64,000 nucleotides of DNA, taken from positions 1 to 64,000 of the forward strand of contig JAHQIW010006152.1 in NCBI GenBank assembly GCA_019055375.1. The letters are read 5' to 3'. Numbering within the stretch: the first letter of the stretch is position 1; every line of letters begins with the position of its first letter. Positions 29,380 through 40,627 of the stretch are shown here, piece by piece. This stretch comes from Parelaphostrongylus tenuis. Its lineage: Eukaryota > Nematoda > Chromadorea > Rhabditida > Metastrongylidae. The notes beneath the pieces are model-generated. The model was not told the origin of the DNA and did no database searches. It saw nothing but the letters and a program-made list of their open reading frames with translations. The position numbers were made by a program, and so were the translations under genes.

Positions 29380-32300
29380 AATCATTGTTTTGCTTGAATT
29401 CCTGCATAAATTCTAAATTTTCTGCAGACGTCTCAGAATTTCTTCCGAACTCAATGTGGGCTGGATCAGTATATGCAATACGTTAACAATGAGAAGATTA
29501 ACTAGTGATGTTGTTGAATCTAACTGTGGCGTAGCATGACGTTTCCTAGATGTCTAGTCAAACACGTTGCCACCGTCCTAGTTCAGTAACAATGTATTTA
29601 TAGTTCAATTTGATTTAGTACGGATCACTACCTATCACAAGTGAGTCTAGAGCATTGAATGGTGTCTGAAATTTGTAATGTTCACATCCATTCATCTGAT
29701 TTATGGAAAGTATTGATAGGAAAGCTAGTTCAACTCAAAAAAAAAGATAATTTTGCCCAAGGATAAGAGGAAGAAACCTGTACACACGTATGAACCAACT
29801 TGCCTAAATTTCGTAGGACATTTTTCAATTCCTAGGAAAATACAGCGCTATTCAGGCCAGAATTTTTTGAACAGCATTAGATGTTAATTTTGTCTCAAAT
29901 TGTCATACGAACACTCCATTCACAAAAAAACTTGTCCGAGGTTGGTGCATCTTTTTTCAAACTGCCTGACGTTTCAGCTACTTCACCTTCCTCAGAGCTA
30001 ATCAACTACTTGATCCTCTATCAGTTTTATATAGAAAACATACATTTTTATCCACTGACCTTTGTGATTTTGAAATAGTCTAAGCATAAAGTTTTCAAAG
30101 CGTAATTGGAGACAGCTCGAAATCTTTGATTATATTTTGCGTCTGTAACGACTTGCACCGTAATTTGTTTGGATTGTCTGTTCAATACGGATTAGTGGGA
30201 AGCTGAACAAATCATCGCCTCAAGGTCAGCGATACCGTAGAAATAACGTAGTGCATTCTACACGGTACAACTGTCTCTTCACTAAATTTCACCTCACTTG
30301 AAAATTCCTAAGGTAGCCAATTGTATCATATTTTCAATAACCTTACGACCAGCACTCTATGATTTTATGACATCATGATTGATTTTATGCATATTCGAAA
30401 ACATTAACATTAACATAATAACACTGCTTCAGACATTTTCAATAGAAAGGGATGAATTCTTCTGACAAAATCTTTTCAGCTGAAACAATCGTGATAAAGA
30501 CGTATAACGACGTCGCTTATGCTCATAAAAAGAACAAAATATCAACCCCACATCCCGAAGTTCACTGAAAACTGGAGTCAAAAGCCGACTTTGTTCTACT
30601 CGTAAAATAATGATATTACTACCATAAGATCTATAGAAAGAGATATGAAATAGGAAATTGACTGTTCGAGAAAGCGATGTCTTGTGAGCATCTCATGTAG
30701 CCTCATTGTTCCAGTGTTCCATCTATCTTTCTTAATCGCGCAGCATTTTTTTTTGTGAACAAAAAACATGGAAATATTTTCTATCAAGCCCTACTATAAG
30801 CTTTTTAAGGTTTCTTAAGGAATGATATTTTTTGATTACAAATTAATGTAGACGGAGTCAAATATTTACAAATGTTCCACATTCGTTGGTGCTCCAGCTT
30901 GAGTTCTAAAGAAACGGTAAAATTCTACTTCACAACTATTCAGGATTGATCATTCTCTTCATTCGAAATTATCTAAGTACGCGATCAATCATCAACAAAC
31001 TATCTCGTTAGATTAGTAGTCGAAATTTCAACGATGTGCGTACCAATTTAGATTCTGGAATCGGAATTTGACATTACACTGGAAAGTTGACCGTAATCTG
31101 GGCAACTGTTACATCGGCGATAAACAATGGACTATTCTTATTATCCGACCTTTATTGTCTAGAACTTGTCAGTAGCTCTAGGCTTTTCACTAATCTTTCA
31201 AAAAGTTCATTTTCACCTATCCAAATGAGCGATTGCTATGTTTCTAGTAGTGGAAGCGTCCAATTCATTATCAAGCCATGAAGTTTAGCACGAACAACGC
31301 TAACTGGCGGAATTACTGAGGTATCGATGCTTGCAACGTCATCACAATTTCGACGCTTTTGCTTCCCAACGCTGTTTGGAAGGGTTGATTCATAAGATTA
31401 TTTGAAGGATGTCGGGCTCATTTAGGTGACCACTGGAGTAAGGAAGTTATCTAGAAACAGCATGTCTCTACCACATTTTGATCTCAGACTTGATGATTAG
31501 AGCCTCGAAAGAAATGTAGTGGTCAGGTGTGAAAGGTTTGAACAGCTTTGTATGTAAATGTATAGAACAGATAATTCTGAAAACTATATTTAGCTTCTTG
31601 GATATCAAAATAATAGGCGTGGTGGAGTATAAAGTGAGAAACAAATATGCAAGATGGTGATGAATGGATTTTTATTCTTTTATCTCAGCAGATAACTTGA
31701 AATTCCTTCTTTCTTCGTAAAGCATGAACCTATATCACTTAGATACGATAACTCGTAGCGCTATAGCTAACATATCTGCCAATCAATCTCAAAGGGGGGC
31801 CAATTCTGACAGAGCTTTTCAAGATGTCACAATAGTCGGAAACAAGGGTGATAGTGTCACCGTCAAATTTGAGACGATGTAGACGACCACGGCGATGAGA
31901 CAATAAGATGATGTTGATGATGGTGATATTGTTAAAATAATTACCAAGTAACTATACGCAAGATGTTTTTGTCAAGCGTTTTGTGGTGATTTGACGCTTG
32001 TTTTCTATGTCGCATGGCATTGAAGACAGTTGCTGTGTGAGGCGGTTAGCCTTCTTTATCACACGTCCAGAGTCATCTCAATCAGATTAAACTGCTCAAT
32101 ACTCCGTCTTGTCCTTGTCACTTACACCGGCTTGTAACACATATTGCTCAATCACCTTACGTTCCCTCAGATTTAGGCAGCGTCTCAAATTGGAGTGCAC
32201 CTGATAACACACACTCTGGAAACAGGTGTGACAGTTTGCGTCGCCTTTTTCCAACTCTGAGGTTGCTGAGCTTTGTTAATTTAGTTTTAAATATATTTTA

Positions 32301-35150
32301 ATCCCATCTCAACTGCGCCTAATGGGCACTAAATGTAAAAAAAATACCGCTAGTGATCTCGTTTACGGTTTCTGTCCACTTGTAGCAGTCGTGGTCAGTC
32401 AACGAACTATCAAGAGGTTTTCTCACTACGTCATAGAATGCTTGCTTTACTCGAATGCACGAACATAAGATATGCACAGGAAGGACACATATCCATCTCA
32501 GTATAAGTTTCAGATTTGCTTCTACCATTTTTTACTATCTTGTAGCTTCCGTTTGTCTTTAGTCATAAAAAAAGACGCGGAGGGAAATCCTATTTGTAAA
32601 GATTCAGCCCTAAAAAAACTAGTACGTAATGAATTATGAGCCCCCACTAGCCCGATATTTTCACTTCTTCCACTGAAAATCCTGAGGTGTTGCACTCGTT
32701 TGACAGCTGGCAGTCATAGTAATGAAGTGCATGGCAGTCTCCATAGAGGTATCTCTGCACAAGACACAATCGCCCACCATTGTACGCCACAACAACATCA
32801 CCATTATCACTATGAAGGCCATAATGGAGGTTTATGGACGATTGTTGTCTATAGGCTTTTACCAGCTACGAAATCATTTGATCAATTTTCAAGACGGAAA
32901 TGCGATTACGTCAGCTTTATTGCCGGCTCATCGAATTGTCCTTTGGTCATGAGGAGCGACGATGGCGGCCGTTTGGTGGGTGATAGCAGTGTGGACAGCA
33001 ACTGTCTCCGTCGGTTGACGAATGGGACGACCCATCCGAAACACGTCTCAGTGGCATATTCCCTCTCCTGAGCCACTTTAATTGCTGTCATACATCTCAC
33101 GACATCTCTCAATCTTAAAGACGTACCCACTTTCTATATGTACACTTTCTTGCCCACTTCTGATCACTAATAAGATCTGGTCCTTTAGAGTAGTTTTTAC
33201 AAGTGCTGAGAAGTAACTTTTACGATCAGAGGAAATATCTGACAGCGAAAGGCGCTGTGGTTGATTTATCTATTATCTTTTGACAAAATCAAACACTTTT
33301 CTATGAGAGTCAAAAGAGAAATAACTTAAGAATCAGCATCATCTTTCCATATAAATAGGAATAATTTACTAACTGTTTACAAAGATCAAAAGAAGATGAA
33401 TTTGGAGCCAGTATGAAAATCCCCGGGAAAAGAAATCATTAACTACTTGTTTTATATCAATTTCCGGCAGCACTTTAGATATAGTCGTTATCAATAGATC
33501 TTGAGAAAAATTTGAAAAATTTGGAGATATTACCAAGTTGGTGCCGAACACTTCAAATTAGCTCCTTCATGGGCAGCAATTCATGAAATGAGGCTGTAGA
33601 ACCATGGACGTCCGGAGATGTGAGTGTAGAGGCGCTTGTAGAGCTATGAAAATCTCCGGGGAAAGAACTTCATGCTTGCTCAACTCTATCTAAGCACAGG
33701 ACTTACACTAGACGATAACGATTCTCATTTACCGAAGAAAAATCTCTGAGAAATATTCTGCGCTCAACGCATCTAAATCTAAGACGAAGTAGAGGTGATC
33801 GTGAAAGCAATGTAAGTTTCAAAAAAGTGCTCGAAAACATAGTAGTGTATCAATTATGTTATGTAAAAAGAAACATGATTGTTCAGAAATACGCTATCAC
33901 ATCTATACAATAATAATGCAAAATCTAACTTCACAAAAATGATATCATGTTTACCACTTATAATTCCATTATTATGAGTAATCCATACATGCGATTCCAA
34001 ACGTCCTACTTGTATTTTAGAATCCATGAACACCGTTTTCTCGAAGAGTTTGAATAGCATCACATTTTTAGCACTGCACTCTTTAATCGCACATTTTCTA
34101 GCAAAAACTTAGGCATGAGAGACTGGATGAGCTTAACCGTAACAAGAACTTACTCCTACTTGGGTCTTCCGGAAATACAGCAAATTACCACAGCTTCAGT
34201 GTCGCTGAGAAGTGACGAGTTCTCGTTGACGTACAACACCAAGAAACTCTCTCAGACACGATGAGGAGTTAAATAATTGGTAGCATAAGTATCATGAGGC
34301 TAGCCGTATTAGGTAATTTACATATATGCTTCTCGTAAAACATTAGCATTTTCTATTACCTTAGAGTTCAGTCAGTCGACAAAGTAAATTTAAGATTTGT
34401 ATCACGATGTTCTGCACTGCTTCCTTCTTTTTGAATATTGTTGCATTGTACCTTTTCCTGAATTTCGTCCCACATTCCTATGACAGTGTATTGTAAAAAT
34501 GGGATCGTGTGACGCGAATGATGGAGATGCAGTTCACGCTTTATAGTTGATTCAGATCTGCTTTTTTGAGGAAGCAAGATATGATTCCGGTAGGTCTGTA
34601 ACTTCAAGAGTGGAATTATATTTATGGTGCATCTCATTTGGGAAATAATCCAGCCTGGTCTTCTTATCACTCAGTTAAGCCTCATCTTTTCATCCTTTGC
34701 AACTTATCGAGCTTTATAGTTTACCGCTGTCTGAAACGGATCATAACCGGTGGTGGTATCTGTTTTATGAAATAAATACCAGGTAGAAGGATGCAAAAAA
34801 AAAGCAAATAAACTTTCTTCCTTAACGGATCTTTTCATCAACCGAACTTAAGTAGATATCATCAGATTTTGACGAATAACTACAATTCTTCATATAAATT
34901 CCTCTTAAGCTGTAAAATTTAAATAGAGTTTTCACGACGTTTCTCATCACAAACATACTGCCACCAAGTTCAACAAAATTCCGACGATTTCACTATCTTG
35001 TCTGTGGCTCTGTTGTATCTAATCTACCAAGTACTCACCACTGTTACTTTACTCACACTATCTGTCTATTCTTCATCACTCTCGTGGCGTAGTCCGACAT
35101 GCTGATCTATACCCATCTCGTAGTAATCCAATGAATAAATGTACCTTCTT
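29380..35150. other. AT-rich stretch without supported genes
   Basis: A hammerhead-like relic at 29,965-29,997 is the only element I can name. ORFs such as 32,700-33,071 (123 codons, His-rich) show no recognised domain, and their reading is not supported by splice sites or homology between copies. Confidence 0.4.
29965..29997 (-). ncRNA. Hammerhead-like relic
   Basis: The minus strand reads CTGAGGAAGGTGAAGTAGCT then GAAACGTCAG. Core CUGANGA and GAAAC are both present, but stem II is mostly unpaired. The flanking words match the Penelope-associated motifs at 2.4 and 11.7 kb. Confidence 0.4.
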
Positions 35151-35154
35151 ACAG

Positions 35155-35355
35155 AATCGAAGCGATATGTCAGAATCAGGGTCACGCACGCCCTTGCATA
35201 ATTGTCGGCATAACGATTTTCAAAAGGTAATTTGGCATTAATAGGCTAAGTAAAAAAACATAACTTGTGAATCTCCTTGTATTTTGCAGGCTATAATGTT
35301 AAACTCTATCGCTTTATTAGACAGCTGGACGAAGCTTGCTTCCGCTTCTAATCAG
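35155..35355 (+). CDS. Two candidate 5' exons (protein unassigned)
   Basis: The exon at 35,155-35,226 follows TTCTTACAG and contains an ATG at 35,167. It reads MSESGSRTPLHNCRHNDFQK to a GTAATT donor in phase 0. The next exon, 35,290-35,355, follows TTTTGCAG and reads AIMLNSIALLDSWTKLASAS to CAG|GTAGAT, also phase 0. Splice signals and phases are consistent. They may be the start of the basonuclin-like gene or a separate gene. I recognise no domain. Confidence 0.4.
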
Positions 35356-35359
35356 GTAG

Positions 35360-37435
35360 ATTTTTGATATCTGATATTTTCATAGAGCTTGCATCATTTT
35401 TGACAGCTAAAAGCTACTACAAACAAGTTCATCAAAATCATAAACGCGCTTCTGACGAATTATTAATGCACACATGCTAGCTTTACCGTCAACCTGCGGT
35501 CACAGAGTAGGTTGAACAAAAAATAGCGATGGTTTCCTTTAGTCCCAGCGCATATGATTACCAACAGAAGTCGATTACGATGGAAGAACAGGAATTTTTT
35601 ATGCCTTGCTAACAAATATTTCTATAAGTTCCATCACAATGGCATTGAAAAACCTCTAGTATGCTTGAAATTGCGTGAAAGCAGCTCCATTAAATCTCTC
35701 CTTCACTCTTCACTCTTCAAAAATACTTTAAATTTATGGATCCTTCATTCTTTTTATTCCTATAACCGTGCTTTCACTTTTCATCGCAGTTTAAGCCTAG
35801 CTTCGGATAATCGTTATCGGGGAAAGATTGATGCACTCGTCTCTGATTCATCATCTTTGTTCCTTACTGGAGTTTTCAACGATTTTGACCGTGCTTTGCC
35901 ATGTTAATATTGTGCGAATCCAGGCGTAAATTGCTTTCGATTCGTTCCCTTACATCCAATTCCACAAAGGTCTCCGAGCTTTTCACATGTCATCTCGGCC
36001 CTGTCACCCTCAGAATTTTTCGTGTGCGCCATGAATCCAGTGATCATCGATTGAGATGACTTCTCGAAATCACAAGATAAGCTTGCTAAAATGTTCCAAC
36101 GTCTTGGACAGAGTAAGTACGTTCTAGACAGGTCCGATGCACATTTTCCGGCTCTGGAAAATGAGATACTTGACGACTTACGGCGGAGTTGAAACAGTGC
36201 CTTGGTCGCCTTCCCGTCCGATAGATGTATGGCACCAACCACTGCGCACCCGCTGCATGATCATACGGGATTTTTCTACTCCAAACGACTCGTTATTCAC
36301 CTCTGCTTCTCTCATGCCACCGCTTTTTGCAACCAATTTATCTGCTCCTAATCATCACCCACGGAGGACTTCAGATTTGCATCTAAGTTCGGCTGCTGCT
36401 TGAGGCTTTTCCTATCGCTATAAATGTCGCTGAATGCTGTTTGAAATAATTTCCCCTCGAATTCTGGAAAAGCCGCATTGGAATATTCCAATTTGCATTG
36501 TGGAGAGTAAGCTTCTCTTGAACAGATTTATTATTGCTGGGAATTACTTTTCAAAAAAACTCTGATATATCAGGCTCCAAGGTTTCAACACGAGAAATTC
36601 AGTGAATGTGATCTGTGCTCATGTTGCATAGGGAAGCTTTCCCGTGAACGAATTCCCAGTTATGACAAAGTGCTGATTATTTGTGAACTAGTAATACCTC
36701 AATTTAATAATTACACACATACTCATATGCATCATCCATATCAATCGGCTTTGCAACCGAATCCTTACAAATGAAGAAGAGTTCTATCTTTTATTTACTA
36801 TCCATTCCTTCCTCATGGGAGCGTGCAATGTGGAAAAGAAGCACACGATCAGTGAGATACCATAGAGTTGTAGTGTGAATTGTAAAATGTGCAGAATAGA
36901 AGTTGTGTATTATTGCACTGAGCAAAATCGGAAAAGTAGAAATCTTCATCCCTCTACTTATTCCATCATATTATAATTCAGTGGTTCTGACTCATCGAAT
37001 TCTATGGAAAGTTTTAGACTTGATTTTTCATCTTTTGTCGAACTAATTACTGGTATACTTGAAAAAAATTCTAGCTACAGGTCTCCAACTCCTACTAAAC
37101 AAAAAAGCTGACGACCACGTGCGATGAAGTTCCACAAGCGCACAATCAGAGGTAATCTGGAACTGTACGAAGAATCAACTCATCCGACATTTGACGATGT
37201 TCTTAAAGAAGACCAAAAATCCTTAGACAGCAGCCGAATCGTTGCATAGATTCAGACCTCCGCTAACGATGAGGGAGATGAGATGAATTTAATGCAAGAA
37301 GCACTGAGATCCCCACAATAAAGTTGAAGACGCGTGATTCCAAATTAAGACGTAAATTGTCTTCCTTTTTCTAAAATTTTACACTACCTGTCACCAAAGT
37401 TTACTGTGCGGATCCCAGCATCCCTTGATTCGAAT
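35360..37435. other. No supported gene
   Basis: ORFs on both strands at 35,554-36,403 overlap each other and carry no recognised motif. A 42-codon frame at 37,124-37,250 starting MKFHKRTIRG follows an acceptor-like CTACAG, but stops block any upstream continuation. Confidence 0.35.
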
Positions 37436-37439
37436 CGTA

Positions 37440-37722
37440 TTCTTTCATTCTTCCTTTACACAGGTTTCCGCATTTTTTACGTGGTACATTGGCTGCTGGC
37501 TGAGAATTTTGTCCGCTTTATGAATGTCGTAGAATGCTGATTGAGACGATTTTCCTTGCAGTCTCGGAGATAGACAGATCTGCAATCTGGAAATGTACAG
37601 ACTATGGCGCTCACTGATTGAGTGCAAGAGAGAGTTGTGAAGAAGATCAAAATAGTGTCTCGCTTGTCACATTACATACTGACACACTCAATCACTAATC
37701 ATTGCGCATTCCCACCCTCAAT
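37440..37722 (-). repeat. tRNA-derived SINE, family B
   Basis: On the minus strand a weak head (GAATGCGCAATGATTAGTGA) precedes body blocks TGCAAGGAAAATCGTCTCAA and CAGCATTCTACGACATTCA, then the 3' part. It is more diverged than the copies in the first 25 kb. Confidence 0.55.
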
Positions 37723-38649
37723 TGATTTGTAAATTTGCAAAAATTCCCAGACTGGACGAATCATGAGAGAAGGTTAAAATAGGATTTACTACGAATCAGA
37801 ACTCGTAATTTCGTCTGCTATCTTGAAACAGTCGTAATGCTCTTTTGTACAGAAATTCTAATCCAGAAGCTGTTTCAAGTGTTCCACTTCACCGATTTGA
37901 TCCACACATTGAGTGTCGGTTATTGTACCGAACCGATCTTTGTCGCACGTCGCAATGCTTTCATGGAGACGGATCGTTTTTGTTGCGTAAATATAGCGCA
38001 AGCAGTCTTCATATGATCACGCTGCTGTTTAGTTGAATACCCACAGCGTCCATCATCTAGTTTTTGTACTTTTGAGTTCGATTGAAGTGTCTAGAAGCTT
38101 CTTTTGTGCAAGCTCACTTTTCCTGTGGCTACTAAAATCAGATCCAAGTGATTCATTGCCAGTTCTTCTCGTCTTCATCACTTTTATCTCCACTACGAAG
38201 TTTTCTGAAATATGCCAGACAATCACTTTTTGAGTCAAGCCAATTTTAGAATAAATCTTGCGCTGTATCATCGTTAGTAATGTCACGGTCAACCCCTCAA
38301 AGAAGTGGTTTTCATTTTGCTATAGTAAGTTCGCTTTTCTACAAGGAAGAAATTTTTGTTCAGCATAAATCAAAACACTAGTCGAATGAAAGAATGCAAA
38401 GTGAATACTGCCTTTGAAATGGTAATTATAAATACTATATTCCTAATGTTCAATTTGAAGTTTAGTAAAAAGAACGACTGGGGAGAGATTTTTTGAAGCC
38501 CAAGAAAGTTAATAGTACAAAAAAAATGTGAATCGAAATAAAATAAAACGAGTTTCTGTTTGTTCAAAGCAATCACATGTATTATACCAAAAACATTGTG
38601 AATCGTATAAATACACGATCTAAAAAATGTGAATCCAACAGCAGCGTTT

Positions 38650-38878
38650 GTGAGTCAGCGAGAACTGTTCTCCGAACATAGTCATAGTGAATTTGAAGAT
38701 CATACGAGCAGCGCTTGGTGTTCATCTTCAGATTGTTAACGAGACGTCAGGAGCTGTACGAAGTGCTAGCTGTCCACCGGCCACATACACGTACAAAGCG
38801 AGGCGTGAGAGCACTTCTCATGATGCCGCTACTCAAGCGGCTAAGGAGGCCGTCTTTAACATGCTCTACCAATACCAG
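38650..38878 (+). CDS. Candidate exon with dsRNA-binding-like end
   Basis: An open frame reads IIRAALGVHLQIVNETSGAV and ends AATQAAKEAVFNMLYQYQ before CAG|GTAACT (phase 0). The last part resembles the C-terminal alpha helix of a dsRNA-binding motif (A-x-x-x-A-A-K-x-A-x-x-x-L). The basic loop is only weakly similar, so domain assignment is tentative. The exon start is uncertain, with AG sites at 38,655-38,685. The phase permits joining to the exon at 40,025. Confidence 0.4.
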
Positions 38879-39375
38879 GTAACTACTAGTTTTTTTTAAC
38901 CTCCGTAACGTTCTTCATAATCTTGGCGAATAAAGCTCCATCGTGTGTCATGGTAGTCTTCGTTTTTATTGTTTTACGACATAAATGAAATTTCACCACC
39001 AACTAGCCATTCGAAAAGAGTGACAGATTTTTGCTCCGCGTTAATGCATTAATTTTCTATATATCAACACTTTCATGGGACTATTTTGAGACTTAGGTTA
39101 AAACTTATTATTCATCCAGACAGCATATTTAGGCTTTTTATCAGGTTATGGCACTTGCATCGTGTTAGACACGTGTTTCGCTTTTTCAGCCTCATAAGTA
39201 GCACTGTCACTTTCAGCTCAGTCAGTTCTTTGTAAGCGGATACACCTTCTACATGTAAAGGAATTGCCGCCGAATTGCTGACACTCCGCGTAAGATCGAA
39301 GGATCACATCCGCGTTCTTTCAGAGTGTATAAAATCTAAGCGAAGTATCAAAATAGTCGCTTGAAAGTGTTGATG

Positions 39376-39377
39376 CA

Positions 39378-39413
<36 letters not shown>

Positions 39414-39495
39414 CATGCATATATGCATATATGTACATATATATGCATATATGTATATGCACATTATGTATCTATATATACACATATATTTATAT
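39376..39495. repeat. (AT/ATGT)n microsatellite
   Basis: The stretch is almost pure TATATA with TATGCATA and TATGTATA interruptions. Three overlapping Tyr/Ile/His-rich ORFs across it on both strands are artefacts of the repeat. Confidence 0.9.
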
Positions 39496-40024
39496 TTATA
39501 CTGGCGCGATAGCCGTAAACCAAGCAAACGACAATCGACAATCAATCACTTTGAAAGAACGCCAAGGTGATTCTTTGACCTTACGCAGAGTGTAAATAAA
39601 TCGACGTCGATTTCTCTGTATGTAAAAGGATATTCCTTCACTAGGAACTGACTGAACCGACAGGCACCGTGCAACTGATGAGGCTGAAAGGCAGGGACAT
39701 ATGTCTAGCACTATATAAATGGCTTTAGAGACCTAATGAAAGGCTTGAAATATGTTGTTTTGATACATTTTTTGAACTAGCACTCCTTTGCAAACATCGT
39801 GACCCACCCCACGTTTTCAATGTTTAGAAACTATCAAAATCGAAGCATTTATGTTCTCAGCGACCTTACAATTCTGTTATCATTTTCAGAAGCATTTGTG
39901 TGCCAGACACTATTTACTAGTCACTGAAAAGGATTCAGTTTTTTACTGGAAAATCAGCTAGGGACATGGTTTTGGAAATTAACCATTTCCTAGAAGATAT
40001 ATGTGTTGAATCCAAGCACCATAG

Positions 40025-40627
40025 AGGCTATTGCATGCATATATGGCCTGGGCAATGACTTGCTGTGCCCTAGAAATCCATAAAGTCAACCTTTTAGGCT
40101 CCCATACAAATATTGTAATAATTCAGTGCCATTACAAAGTTGCTTTTGTGCTTAGAGAGGCTGACCCAGCGGCGAATCCGGTGAGTACTTCAACATATTA
40201 TATCCACTGCTCTACACATCTTCAACAAACAAGCTGCTATTATATAGAAGTGACCGTTGTAGCCACGACAGTTCAGAATTTACAGCATTTCTGGTCAGAG
40301 TAAATGCTCTCTGATCTGAAATAAGTGGATACTTTATCGTTGAACATGGCGTCTGATTTTCTTCATCTTATAGCAAAGCGCAGTCTTCTTTTCTAAGGCT
40401 CAACTCATTCCAAATAAGCTTTCTTCAGAACTTAGCTATTGGATCCATTGGCTTAAACATGAATGAACATTCACTGCGAGCATAAATAAACTCTTCAGGC
40501 TATCCCGGTTAAAGCAAAGATTCTGTCCGATTGTATACTATCAACATTGGATGAGAGTGAGGTCACAAACCTTTTGGACAGTGCAGGATGGTCCCGCAGC
40601 GACTATTTGCGAGGATATCGAACAATG
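40025..40627 (+). CDS. Basonuclin-like N-terminal conserved exons
   Basis: Exon 40,025-40,180 (after CCATAG, phase 0) reads AYMAWAMTCCALEIHK and later HYKVAFVLREADPAANP. Exon 40,499-40,627 (after CTTCAG) reads AIPVKAKILSDCILSTL then SAGWSRSDYLRGYRTM, ending at ATG|GTAAGC in phase 0. In basonuclins the corresponding stretch contains GW-AHAL, VPV-LKIL and W-x-x-x-DY-RGY. Conservation is strong in the second exon and only moderate in the first, whose start is uncertain. Confidence 0.7.

Noticed and set aside
32700..33071. 123-codon His-rich ORF
   Set aside because: Composition is driven by CAT/CAC triplets, with no domain and no supporting splice sites.
37077..37250. Candidate exon leading into MKFHKRTIRG
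   Set aside because: All three frames from the acceptor reach a stop before this ATG, and no upstream exon can be joined.
39348..39595. Tyr/Ile/His-rich ORFs on both strands
   Set aside because: They are translations of an AT-type microsatellite and occur in several frames at once.
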